Shown piece after piece: positions 1-8,950 of a DNA stretch of 64,000 nucleotides. Origin of the DNA: Xanthobacter aminoxidans. GTDB taxonomy: Bacteria > Pseudomonadota > Alphaproteobacteria > Rhizobiales > Xanthobacteraceae. The stretch spans positions 186,001 to 250,000 of the forward strand of contig NZ_JAMJXC010000006.1 of assembly GCF_023571765.1 (NCBI RefSeq), written 5' to 3'. The notes beneath the pieces were generated by a model. That model saw only the letters and a program-made list of their open reading frames with translations. It had not been told where the DNA came from and did not search any database. The position numbers and the translations under genes are program-made. Position 1 is the first letter of the stretch. The number at the start of each line of letters is the position of its first letter.

Positions 1-2
1 GC

Positions 3-695
3 CATACGGTGCGCGCGCTGGTGCGCGACGAAAGGCGGGGCCGGCAGTTCCCGCAGGGCGTCGATACGGTCGTCGGCGACCTGACCCGCGCCGACACGCT
101 CGGGGCAGCGGTCGACGGCATCGATGCCGTCGTCTTCACGCATGGCTCGAACGGCCGCCCGCCCGGCTCGGAGGCGGTCGACTATGGCGCCGTGCGCAAC
201 GTGCTTTCCGCCCTGCGCGGCCGCAAGGTCCGCATCGCGTTGATGACGGCGATCGGCGTGACCGATCGCAAGGGCGCGCACGACTGGAAGCGGCGCGGGG
301 AACGGCTGATCCGTGTCAGCGGCATGGCCTATACCATCGTCCGGCCCGGCTGGTTCGACTATAATGCGCCCGATCAGCATCGGCTTGTCCTGCTGCAGGG
401 CGACCGCCGCCAGTCCGGCACGCCGCGGGACGGCGTCGTCGCGCGGCACCAGATTGCCGAGGTGCTGGTGCGCAGCCTTCGCTCGGAGGCGGCAAACCGC
501 AAAACCTTCGAGCTGATCGCGGAAACCGGCCCCGAACCGGACGATTTCGACGCGCTCTTCGCGCCTCTCGACGCCGATCCGCGCGGCGCGATCGACGGCG
601 CGCACGACATGGCGAACATGCCGGTCGATGGCGAACCGCCATCGGTACGCGCAGATCTCGAAGCGCTGTTCGAACACGGTCCACCAGCAGGCTGA
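3..695 (+). CDS. NAD(P)-binding SDR/NmrA-like protein, 5' end outside window
   Basis: The frame is open to the window edge and the visible product begins mid-domain with HTVRALVRD, the usual segment after the first Rossmann helix of atypical (extended) SDR proteins. The GxxGxxG nucleotide loop therefore lies upstream of the window. Later residues include VVGDLTRADTL, AVVFTHGSNG, IALMTAIGVTD and YTIVRPGWFDY, the normal order in NmrA/SDR_a5-like NAD(P)H-binding proteins. It is probably a cytosolic redox sensor or oxidoreductase of unknown substrate. The family is clear, the specific role is not. It ends about 100 bp before an aldehyde dehydrogenase on the same strand. Confidence 0.75.
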   Translation, partial: HTVRALVRDERRGRQFPQGVDTVVGDLTRADTLGAAVDGIDAVVFTHGSNGRPPGSEAVDYGAVRNVLSALRGRKVRIALMTAIGVTDRKGAHDWKRRGERLIRVSGMAYTIVRPGWFDYNAPDQHRLVLLQGDRRQSGTPRDGVVARHQIAEVLVRSLRSEAANRKTFELIAETGPEPDDFDALFAPLDADPRGAIDGAHDMANMPVDGEPPSVRADLEALFEHGPPAG

Positions 696-799
696 CCATT
701 CACTCCCGCCCGGATGGGCCGTTGCGTCTCGATGCGCCGCACCCTCCGGTCCGTCACGACACCGCAGCGAACGCGGTGCCCTCGAAAGGAAAGAAGACC

Positions 800-2191
800 A
801 TGGCTTATGCAACCATCAATCCATACACCGGCGAAACCCTTGCCACCTTCCCCAACGCGACCGACGCGGAGGTCGAGGCCGCCATCGGCCGGGCACATAA
901 CGCCTTCCTGGGCTGGCGCCGGACGCGCTTCGCCGACCGCGGGCGCATCCTGCAAAAGGCGGCCGATCTGCTGCGCGCCGACGCCGATGGCTATGCGAAG
1001 CTGCTGACGCTCGAAATGGGCAAGATCACCGCCGAGGCGAAGGCGGAGGTCGAGCTGTCCGCCAAGATCCTCGAATATTATGTCCGCCACGCCGAAGCGT
1101 TCCTCAAGCCTCAGAAATTGCCCGTCCTCGACCCTGATGAAGGCGAGGCGACAATCGTGCACGAGCCCCTCGGCGTGCTGCTGGCGATCGAGCCGTGGAA
1201 TTTCCCCTATTATCAGATCGCCCGCATCCTCGCGCCACAGCTCTCGGTCGGGAATACGCTCTTGCTGAAGCACGCCTCCAACGTGCCGCAAAGCGCCGCC
1301 GCCTTCGAGAAGCTGATGCGGGAAGCCGGCTTGCCCGATGGCGCCTTCATCAACCTCTACGCCACCCGCTCGCAGATCGAGACGATCATCAACGACCCGC
1401 GCGTCCACGGCGTGGCGCTCACCGGCTCCGAAGCAGCGGGCTCGGTGGTCGCGGCCCAGGCCGGACAGGCCTTAAAGAAATCCACCATGGAACTGGGTGG
1501 TGCCGACGCCTTCATCGTGCTCGCTGACGCGGATCTGAAGAAGACCGTCGACTGGGCGGTGTTCGGCCGCCACTGGAACGGCGGGCAGGTCTGCTGCTCG
1601 TCCAAGCGGCTGATCATCGTCGACGAGGTCTTTGATGCCTTCGTGGACCAGTACCGCAAGGGCGTCTCTGGACTGGTGGCGGGCGATCCGTTCGATCCGA
1701 CGACGACGCTGGCGCCACTGTCCTCGCAGAAGGCCGCCGAGGACGTGAGGGATCAGATCCGGCGTGCCGTCGAGTTCGGCGCCAGGGCCGAGGACGTCGG
1801 TCCCGCCGTTCCCAATCAGGGCGCCTTCGTTCAGCCGACTTTTCTGACCGGCCTCGGTGACGACAATCCCGCGCGACATTGGGAGTTCTTCGGCCCGGTC
1901 TCCATGCTGTTCCGCGCCAGGGACGAGGAGGACGCGGTTCGGATTGCCAACGACTCCCCCTTCGGCCTGGGCGGTTCGGTCTTCACCTCGAACCCCGCCC
2001 ATGGCGCCGCCGTGGCGGCGCGCGTCTCCACCGGCATGGTGTTCGTCAACCACCCGACCAAGGTCGAGGCCGACCTGCCGTTCGGCGGCATCCACCGTTC
2101 GGGCTACGGGCGCGAACTGATCGACCTCGGCCTCAAGGAATTCGTCAATCACAAGCTGATCGACGTGGTTGATATCGACGCCCATTTCTGA
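800..2191 (+). CDS. NAD(P)-dependent aldehyde dehydrogenase, succinate-semialdehyde type
   Basis: A 463-residue aldehyde dehydrogenase, about the length of the Sad/YneI succinate-semialdehyde dehydrogenases. The start MAYATINPYTGE follows GGAAAG; the open frame extends upstream to 722 but without family similarity. The cofactor-domain motif EPWNFPYYQ, the catalytic-glutamate motif MELGGADA and the catalytic-cysteine motif GGQVCCSSKR are present in the right order, so the enzyme should be active. It oxidises an aldehyde to the acid with NAD(P)+. Succinate semialdehyde is the family's usual substrate but this is inferred. An aldo/keto reductase follows 35 bp downstream on the same strand, so both may act on the same carbonyl compounds. 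Confidence 0.88.
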   Translation: MAYATINPYTGETLATFPNATDAEVEAAIGRAHNAFLGWRRTRFADRGRILQKAADLLRADADGYAKLLTLEMGKITAEAKAEVELSAKILEYYVRHAEAFLKPQKLPVLDPDEGEATIVHEPLGVLLAIEPWNFPYYQIARILAPQLSVGNTLLLKHASNVPQSAAAFEKLMREAGLPDGAFINLYATRSQIETIINDPRVHGVALTGSEAAGSVVAAQAGQALKKSTMELGGADAFIVLADADLKKTVDWAVFGRHWNGGQVCCSSKRLIIVDEVFDAFVDQYRKGVSGLVAGDPFDPTTTLAPLSSQKAAEDVRDQIRRAVEFGARAEDVGPAVPNQGAFVQPTFLTGLGDDNPARHWEFFGPVSMLFRARDEEDAVRIANDSPFGLGGSVFTSNPAHGAAVAARVSTGMVFVNHPTKVEADLPFGGIHRSGYGRELIDLGLKEFVNHKLIDVVDIDAHF

Positions 2192-2205
2192 TCCGCGCAC
2201 GCTGA

Positions 2206-3219
<1,014 letters not shown>

Positions 3220-3225
3220 TTAGCG

Positions 3226-3800
3226 CTAGGTGTTTAGTCCCGGCATTTGGTGGATTGGATTGATGATGAATCGCTCGGGTTCGATTGTCCATCGTTTGCA
3301 GATGAATTCGTAGGGTGAGAGCCCCTTCAGGGTCTTGAGGCGCCGGGCAAAGTTGTAGGCGGCAACGTAGCTTTCGAGATGGGCTCGAAGCTGTTCGTGG
3401 CCGTCATAGTGGAAGCGTTTGACGGTCGCCTCGTTGATGGTGCGGTTCATCCACTCGACCTGCCCGTTGGTCTAGGGATGCTTTGGCTTTGTCAGCCGGT
3501 GTTCGATGCCATGAGCCTGACAGGCGCGATCAAAGGGATGCCCGCGCCACATGGCGGTCGGGTCGGAACGGTTCTTCGGCAGGTCGGCGAACTGGATGCT
3601 GTTGTCGGTCAGAACGATCTCGATCCTGTAGGGAACGGCGGCCAAGCACGGTGTTCTCGGGCTCACGCGCAATGCGGCGCTGGACTTTGGCAGGGACAAT
3701 CTCCGGGTAAACGCCGTTCTCCCGGGGACGATACAGACGCCGATGATCGGCGACCAGCAGCAGCGAAGGACAGCCAACTACGAAACGGGCACCAGGCATG
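3226..3800 (-). pseudogene. IS481-family transposase remnant
   Basis: On the minus strand the last 74 residues (MNRTINEATVKRF to PIHQMPGLNT) are the conserved C-terminus of IS481-type integrase-core transposases. The frame continues upstream through VLTDNSIQFADLPKNR and GHPFDRACQAHGIEHRLTK, which carry the DDE-type aspartate. A TAG stop at 3472-3474 replaces the tryptophan expected before TNGQVE. Further upstream the similarity jumps frames and fades near 3800, so the N-terminal helix-turn-helix half is missing. It is a dead, truncated insertion sequence. It lies directly between the aldo/keto reductase gene and an SDR fragment and probably marks an old deletion joint. Confidence 0.85.
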
Positions 3801-3812
3801 CGTCCTTGCTGG

Positions 3813-3926
3813 GCGGCCCCGGGCTTGGCTGAAGAGGTCGGACACGGCGCCCTCTGGCTCCGCTCCGGCGCCGCCTATGTCACCGGCTCTGCCCTGACGA
3901 TTGACGGTGGCTTCGTCCTTTCCTGA
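3813..3926 (+). pseudogene. C-terminal fragment of a short-chain dehydrogenase
   Basis: In the plus frame ending at the TGA at 3924-3926 the translation reads [13 protein letters not shown], then AYVTGSALTIDGGFVLS. This is the invariant C-terminal end of classical SDR enzymes (EEVA..WLxS...YVTG..L.vDGG). Nothing upstream continues the domain because the IS481 remnant begins there, so only about 38 codons survive. It has no start codon of its own and is surely non-functional. It shows that an SDR gene once stood here and was cut by the insertion sequence or by a deletion next to it. Confidence 0.7.
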
Positions 3927-3943
3927 TCGATCAGCAGTTGCCC

Positions 3944-4804
3944 CTATGTGCGCCGCTCAGCCCTTGCGGTCGCGAGCGCATCGATCAGATCGCGATCAAT
4001 GAGGACGGTGCGGTCCGTGTGTCTGTTCAGCCGGCCGAACAGATAACCGATGGCGGCCACCATAATGAGAAGCACGGCGCTCGCAAAATCGGCGGAGATG
4101 GGCGTTCCCACACCGCTTCGGGATGCGATGCCGGATAAGGCCCCGCCGAACAGATACCAGGCCAATCCGGCCGCGGCGGCGAGCAGGCCGATGCCGACCA
4201 GCTTCAGATGCCTGAAGGCATCCGGAGTGACCTCCGCCGGTGACGGAGCAGGACGGGCTCGGCGATGCCCCGGTCTGGGAGCGGCAGCCGATGGAGCAGA
4301 TGCATCCACCCGTTCCGTAGCCCCTTCTCCCATTTCTTTTGCCTGCTGCGAATGCCCGGCATGCTGGGCCGAGATCTCCTCCGCGAAGCGCCGGAAGAAG
4401 GCGGCCGACATCTGCTTCGCGGTGGCGTCGATGAGGCGCGCCCCGAGCTGGGCAAGCTTTCCGCCAACCTGGGCATTCACCTCGTAGCGCAGGATCGTGT
4501 CGTTGCCGTCCGCCTCCAGCCGTACAACGGCCTCACCCTTGGCAAAGCCCGCCATGCCGCCCTGGCCTTCGCCGCTGATGCGGTAGCTGTTGGGCGGGTC
4601 GAGGTCGGAGAGCGTCACCGCGCCCTCGAAGCGCGCGCTGACCGGCCCGACCTTCAGTACGACAGTCGCGCTCATCTGCGTGTCGGAGGATTTTACCAGT
4701 TCCTGGCAGCCTGGAATGCAGACCTTCAGGATCTCTGGATCGTTGAGCGCCCGCCAGACCAGGTCTTGCGCGGCTGGGATACGCTGCTCGCCATTCATGT
4801 CCAT
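3944..4804 (-). CDS. coxG: CoxG-family SRPBCC protein with C-terminal membrane anchor
   Basis: A 286-residue protein. The first 150 residues (MNGEQRIPAAQDLVWRALNDPEILKVCIPGC to AAFFRRFAEEI) match the carbon monoxide dehydrogenase subunit G family of START/SRPBCC ligand-binding folds. A proline- and alanine-rich linker follows, then two hydrophobic stretches (LVGIGLLAAAAGLAWYLFG and FASAVLLIMVAAIGYLFG). CoxG proteins are known to tether molybdenum-hydroxylase CO dehydrogenases to the membrane. A coxMSL-type hydroxylase lies nearby on the other strand (7584-11331). It is the last gene of a minus-strand operon, 21 bp after the aldehyde dehydrogenase. Its partner here is probably the hydroxylase, but the substrate is unlikely to be CO. 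Confidence 0.82.
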   Translation of the reverse strand: MDMNGEQRIPAAQDLVWRALNDPEILKVCIPGCQELVKSSDTQMSATVVLKVGPVSARFEGAVTLSDLDPPNSYRISGEGQGGMAGFAKGEAVVRLEADGNDTILRYEVNAQVGGKLAQLGARLIDATAKQMSAAFFRRFAEEISAQHAGHSQQAKEMGEGATERVDASAPSAAAPRPGHRRARPAPSPAEVTPDAFRHLKLVGIGLLAAAAGLAWYLFGGALSGIASRSGVGTPISADFASAVLLIMVAAIGYLFGRLNRHTDRTVLIDRDLIDALATARAERRT

Positions 4805-4825
4805 GTGCGTGTCTCTCGTTGCGCG

Positions 4826-6319
4826 TCAGGCCGGATCGTCGATACCGCCGAGGCAGAGGTATTTGATCTCGAGATAGTCCTCGATGCCGTATTTCGAGCC
4901 CTCGCGGCCGAGCCCGGAGGACTTCACTCCGCCGAAGGGCGCAACCTCGGTGGAAATCAGCCCTTCGTTGATGCCGACGATGCCGGCCTCGATGGCCGCG
5001 GCCACGCGGAAGATGCGACCGACGTCGCGACTGTAGAAATAGGCGGCGAGGCCGAACTCGGTGGCATTGGCCAGTGCGATGGCCTCCTCCTCCGTCTCGA
5101 AGCGGATGAGGGGCGCGACGGGACCGAAGGTCTCCTCCGAGAAGATGAGCGCGCTCGTCGGCACATCGGCGAGAACGGTGGGTTCGAAGAAGCCGTGGCC
5201 GAGTACATGGGGCTTGCCCCCGACGACGACGCGGGCCCCGCGCGCCAAGGCGTCGGCGATGTGCTCCTCCACCTTCGCCACGGCGGTGGCATTGATCAGC
5301 GGTCCCTGGGTGACGCCCTCCCCCATGCCGTTGCCCACCGTCAGCTGCTGCACGGCAGCCGCGAGCTTCTCCGCGAATGCGTCATAGACTCTCGCCTGCA
5401 CCAGGAAGCGGTTGGCGCAGACGCAGGTCTGCCCGGTGTTGCGATACTTGGAGGCCATGGCTCCCACCACCGCCGCATCGAGATCGGCATCGTCGAACAC
5501 AATGAAGGGCGCGTTGCCGCCCAGCTCCATGCTGGTCTTCTTCACTGTGGGCGCGCACTGAGCGAGCAGGATGGAACCCACGCGCGTCGATCCGGTGAAG
5601 GAAAGCTTGCGCACCAATGGGTTCTCGCACAGCTCCTTGCCGGTCTCGGACGAGGGGCCGGTGACGACGTTGCACACGCCCGGCGGCAGCCCCGCCCGCT
5701 CCGCCAGCACGCCGAGGGCGAGCGCGGAGAAGGGCGTTTCGCTCGCAGGACGGATGACGCCGGTACAGCCCGCAGCCCAGCCTGGCCCCGCCTTGCGCGT
5801 GATCATGGCCGACGGGAAGTTCCATGGGGTGATGGCGGCGAAAACGCCGATGGCCTCCTTCTGCACGATGATGCGCCGGCCCGGGAGCGGCGCGGGGATG
5901 GTGTCGCCATAGACGCGCTTGGCCTCCTCCGCGAACCATTCGATGAAAGCTGCTGCGTAGGCGATCTCGCCCTTGGCTTCGGCAAAGGGCTTGCCCTGCT
6001 CGGCGGTCATAATGCGGGCGAGGTCGTCCTGGTTCGCCATCATGAGGTCGAACAGGCGCCGGAGCACAGCGGCGCGTTCCTTGCCGGTCTTCGCGCGCCA
6101 GCCCTTCTGCGCGGCGTGGGCCGCCGCGACGGCGCTGGCGACCTCGGCCCGCGATAGGGCCGGGACGCAGCCTAGCACGGCGCCGTCCGCCGGATTGGTG
6201 ACGGGGATAGTGACGCCACTGGTGGCCGAGATCCATTCGCCGCCGATCAGATTTGCTTGGCGGAAGAGGGACGGGTCCTTGAGCCCGAGAAAGGCGGGCG
6301 CGGGGTTGTCGTCGGTCAT
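4826..6319 (-). CDS. gabD: NAD(P)-dependent succinate-semialdehyde dehydrogenase family protein
   Basis: A 497-residue aldehyde dehydrogenase starting MTDDNPAPAFLG; an in-frame extension upstream to 6394 overlaps the previous gene and is not homologous. The motifs ITPWNFPSAMITRK (cofactor), SMELGGNAPFIVFDD (general base Glu) and YRNTGQTCVCANRF (catalytic Cys) are those of GabD-type succinate-semialdehyde dehydrogenases. It is 10 bp downstream of the alcohol dehydrogenase and 21 bp upstream of coxG, so the three form one operon. Alcohol and aldehyde dehydrogenases in series suggest that a primary alcohol, possibly an omega-hydroxy acid, is oxidised to a carboxylic acid. The specificity is inferred by family only. 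Confidence 0.87.
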   Translation of the reverse strand: MTDDNPAPAFLGLKDPSLFRQANLIGGEWISATSGVTIPVTNPADGAVLGCVPALSRAEVASAVAAAHAAQKGWRAKTGKERAAVLRRLFDLMMANQDDLARIMTAEQGKPFAEAKGEIAYAAAFIEWFAEEAKRVYGDTIPAPLPGRRIIVQKEAIGVFAAITPWNFPSAMITRKAGPGWAAGCTGVIRPASETPFSALALGVLAERAGLPPGVCNVVTGPSSETGKELCENPLVRKLSFTGSTRVGSILLAQCAPTVKKTSMELGGNAPFIVFDDADLDAAVVGAMASKYRNTGQTCVCANRFLVQARVYDAFAEKLAAAVQQLTVGNGMGEGVTQGPLINATAVAKVEEHIADALARGARVVVGGKPHVLGHGFFEPTVLADVPTSALIFSEETFGPVAPLIRFETEEEAIALANATEFGLAAYFYSRDVGRIFRVAAAIEAGIVGINEGLISTEVAPFGGVKSSGLGREGSKYGIEDYLEIKYLCLGGIDDPA

Positions 6320-6329
6320 GGAGCCGTCC

Positions 6330-7460
6330 TCAGCCTTCAAAATTGACCACGAGGCGCACCACGGAGCCGTCGTGCAGCCGGTCGAAGCCTTCATTGATCT
6401 GGTCGAGCGCGATGCGGCCGCTCATGAGGCGATCCACCGGGAGGCGGCCGGCCTTGTAGAGCTCGATGTAGCGGGGCACGTCTCGCACCGGCACGCAGGT
6501 GCCGATATAGCTGCCCTTCACCGTGCGCTCCTCCGCCACGAGGCTCACGATATTCACGGGAAGCGTTGCATCGGGCGGTGGCAGGCCGGCGGTCACGGTA
6601 GTGCCGCCGCGCCTGGTCATGCGATAGGCATTCTCCAGCGCCCGTGCCGAGCCGGCGAACTCGAAGGCGAAGTCCGCCCCGCCGCCGGTGAGCGCCTTGA
6701 CCTGCTCAATGGCATCGGGCGCGCGTGCGTCCACCACGCCCGTCGCCCCGAGGTCCTTGGCGAGCGCGAGCTTGTCCGGTGACAGATCCACCGCCACGAC
6801 GCGCGCCGCCCCGGCCGCCAACGCACCCAGCACCGCCGCGAGGCCGACGCCGCCGAGGCCGATGACCGCCACGGTTTCGCCCGCCTGCACCCGCGCGGTG
6901 TTCACCACCGCGCCGACCCCGGTGAGGACCGCACAGCCGAACAGGGCGCCGATGGACAGAGGTATATCCTTGTCTATCTGAACCAATGAGCGACGGGAGA
7001 CCACGGCATATTCCGCAAAGGCCGAGCAACCCAGATGGTGGTGAATCACCTCCTCGCCCTCGTGCAGGCGAGTGGCCCCGGTGAGCAGCTCGCCCTTGCC
7101 GTTGGCGGCCGCGCCGGGCTCGCACAGGGCCGGGCGGCCCTGCGAGCAAGGCTGGCAATGGCCACAGCTGGGCATGAACACCATGACGACGTGGTCGCCC
7201 GGCTTGAGGTCATCGACGCCCTTGCCCACCTCCACCACGACGCCGGCGGCTTCATGGCCGATGGCCATGGGCATGGGACGCGGGCGGCTGCCGTTGATGA
7301 CGGACAGGTCCGAATGACACAGACCCGCCGCGGCGATCTTCACCAGCACTTCGTCGCGTCCCGGCGGATCGAGCTCCACCTCTTCGATGCGAAGCGGCTG
7401 GGTTTCCGCGTAGGGCATCTGCGCGCCCATGTCCCGCAAGACGGCGGCTTTGATTTTCAT
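6330..7460 (-). CDS. Zinc-dependent alcohol dehydrogenase (MDR family)
   Basis: A 376-residue medium-chain dehydrogenase. The start MKIKAAVLRDM at 7460 is chosen because GGAGGA sits about 10 bases upstream, inside the reading of an earlier possible ATG at 7481. The catalytic zinc site is visible (GLCHSDLSV, GHEAAGVVVEVG), the structural zinc site has four cysteines (CGHCQPCSQGRPALC), and the NAD fold has GLGGVGLAAV. It oxidises a primary or secondary alcohol in the cytosol. It heads the adh, aldehyde dehydrogenase, coxG operon. It is divergent from the molybdenum hydroxylase operon, so the 123 bp between them holds both promoters. Confidence 0.9.
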   Translation of the reverse strand: MKIKAAVLRDMGAQMPYAETQPLRIEEVELDPPGRDEVLVKIAAAGLCHSDLSVINGSRPRPMPMAIGHEAAGVVVEVGKGVDDLKPGDHVVMVFMPSCGHCQPCSQGRPALCEPGAAANGKGELLTGATRLHEGEEVIHHHLGCSAFAEYAVVSRRSLVQIDKDIPLSIGALFGCAVLTGVGAVVNTARVQAGETVAVIGLGGVGLAAVLGALAAGAARVVAVDLSPDKLALAKDLGATGVVDARAPDAIEQVKALTGGGADFAFEFAGSARALENAYRMTRRGGTTVTAGLPPPDATLPVNIVSLVAEERTVKGSYIGTCVPVRDVPRYIELYKAGRLPVDRLMSGRIALDQINEGFDRLHDGSVVRLVVNFEG

Positions 7461-7511
7461 CGCCTGGTGCTCCTCCATCATCCGGCCCGCTTGCAGTGGG
7501 ACCTCGGCAGC

Positions 7512-7540
7512 TTGACATGCTCTATCATAGTCTATTTATA
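7512..7540 (+). promoter_or_regulatory. Predicted promoter with shared TAGTCTA operator
   Basis: TTGACA at 7512-7517 is followed after 17 bases by TTTATA at 7535-7540, a good sigma-70 promoter pointing at the hydroxylase operon. The spacer contains TAGTCTA at 7528-7534. The same TTGACA plus ten bases plus TAGTCTA arrangement occurs at 16326-16354 (reverse), and with one base less and TAGTTTA at 26083-26110 (reverse). From the base after the spacer tetramer, 17 of 23 positions match the site near 16330. This suggests a shared regulator; which protein binds is not known. Confidence 0.6.
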
Positions 7541-7583
7541 CAAGTCACTAGGGAGCGGAAACGCACATGCCGGAAATGATCGT

Positions 7584-8471
7584 ATGAAGCCCGCCCGGTT
7601 CGACTATGTCCGCGCCGAGAGCATTGCCCATGCGGTGGAGGTGCTGGCCGACGCTGGCGGTGACGGAAAGGTTCTCGCGGGCGGCCAAAGCCTGATGCCC
7701 ATGATGAACTTCCGGCTGGTGAAGCCCTCGGTGCTGGTGGACATCAACCATATTGCGGAGCTCGACCGCATCGAACACCGGGGCGACAGGCTCCATGTCG
7801 GCGCGCTGGTGCGACACCGCATGACGGCGGAGGACGCGCTCGTGGTCCGGCACATCCCCGTGCTGCATCACGCCATGAAGCATGTGGCGCACCTCACCGT
7901 GCGCAACCGTGGGACCTTCTGCGGCAGCGTCTGCCATGCCGATCCCGCCGCCGAGATGCCGATGATGACGGTGTTGCTGGACGGCACCATTCATACGGCC
8001 TCGCCACGGGGATCACGCGCCTTGCCGGCACGGGACTTCTTCGTCGGCTCGCTCGTGACTGCGCTGGAGCCGGACGAGATGGCCACCAGCATCGAGATCG
8101 CAGTGCCTGCTGAAGGCAGCGGGTGGGGTTTCGAGGAGTTCGCGCGCCGCCACGGCGACTATGCGCTCGCCGCCATCGCGGTGCTGATGGAGCGGCGGGA
8201 TGGCCAGGCCCGCAACGTCCGCGTCGCCATGATGGGGGTCGGCGACACGCCCCTGAGGTTGTTGGATGTGGAAGCCGCTCTCGAAGGTCGGGAGGTCACG
8301 AGGGCCGCGCTCGACGAAGCCATCGAAGCTCTCAAGATGTCGATCGATCCGAATTCGGATCTCAACGCTTCGTCCGACTACCGTCGCCATCTCGCGGCCG
8401 TCCTCGCCCGCCGCGCGCTCGGGGACGCATGGAGCCGCACCCGGCAGACGTCGGTGGAGATTGCTGCATGA
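7584..8471 (+). CDS. FAD-binding subunit of a molybdenum hydroxylase (CoxM type)
   Basis: A 295-residue medium subunit. KPARFDYVRAESIAHAVEVL opens the FAD-binding domain of CoxM/XdhB proteins. The FAD motifs LAGGQSLMPMMNFR and TVRNRGTFCGSVCHADPAAEMP are both present, followed by the C-terminal CO-dehydrogenase flavoprotein domain. It passes electrons from the iron-sulfur subunit to an acceptor. The start ATG at 7584 is the first giving the standard N-terminus; the longer frame to 7035 is read-through of the divergent gene. The stop overlaps the next start as ATGA, showing translational coupling. This gene order (M, S, L) is that of CO dehydrogenase-like and related hydroxylases. Confidence 0.92.
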   Translation: MKPARFDYVRAESIAHAVEVLADAGGDGKVLAGGQSLMPMMNFRLVKPSVLVDINHIAELDRIEHRGDRLHVGALVRHRMTAEDALVVRHIPVLHHAMKHVAHLTVRNRGTFCGSVCHADPAAEMPMMTVLLDGTIHTASPRGSRALPARDFFVGSLVTALEPDEMATSIEIAVPAEGSGWGFEEFARRHGDYALAAIAVLMERRDGQARNVRVAMMGVGDTPLRLLDVEAALEGREVTRAALDEAIEALKMSIDPNSDLNASSDYRRHLAAVLARRALGDAWSRTRQTSVEIAA

Positions 8472-8950
8472 GCGCCGAGGCCAGGATCACCGTAACCGTC
8501 AACGGGCTGAGTTGCACCCGCACGGTCGATGCGCGCCTTCTACTCAGCGATTTCCTGCGCCACGAGCTCGGCCTGACAGGCACCCATGTGGGCTGCGAAC
8601 ACGGCGTGTGCGGCGCCTGCACCATCCTGCTCGACGGGCGCAGCGCACGTTCCTGCCTGACCCTGGCCATCCAGGCGGACGGCGCGAATATCGAGACCGT
8701 GGAGGGACTCGGCCGCATCGGGGAGCTGGGCCGTGTGCAGCAGGCCTTCCGGGACCATCATGGCCTGCAGTGCGGCTTCTGCACTCCCGGCTTCCTGATG
8801 ACCATCACCGACATGCTGCGCCATCACAGCCTCGAAAACGATGAGGACATTCGCGAGGCACTTTCGGGAAACATCTGCCGTTGCACGGGCTACGAGCACA
8901 TCGTCAATGCCGTGCGGGAATTGGCACGGGAGAGGGGGCCGTTGAAATGA
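8468..8950 (+). CDS. [2Fe-2S] subunit of a molybdenum hydroxylase (CoxS type)
   Basis: A 160-residue small subunit. The N-terminal plant-ferredoxin-like cluster is ligated by Cys43, Cys48 and Cys51 (GCEHGVCGACTILLDG) and the cysteine in SARSCLTLA. The C-terminal helical domain holds the second cluster in LQCGFCTPGF and GNICRCTGYEHIV. All eight cluster ligands are in place. It relays electrons from the molybdopterin site to FAD. It overlaps its neighbours on both sides by four bases (ATGA), so the three subunits should be made in a fixed ratio from one mRNA. Confidence 0.94.
   Translation: MSAEARITVTVNGLSCTRTVDARLLLSDFLRHELGLTGTHVGCEHGVCGACTILLDGRSARSCLTLAIQADGANIETVEGLGRIGELGRVQQAFRDHHGLQCGFCTPGFLMTITDMLRHHSLENDEDIREALSGNICRCTGYEHIVNAVRELARERGPLK

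Noticed and set aside
374-1408. Long minus-strand open frame opposite the first two genes
   Set aside because: It mirrors the codon pattern of the SDR-like and aldehyde dehydrogenase genes and has no family motif.
4265-6157. 630-codon plus-strand open frame
   Set aside because: It is the antisense of coxG and gabD, with low-complexity His/Arg/Glu composition typical of GC-rich shadow frames.
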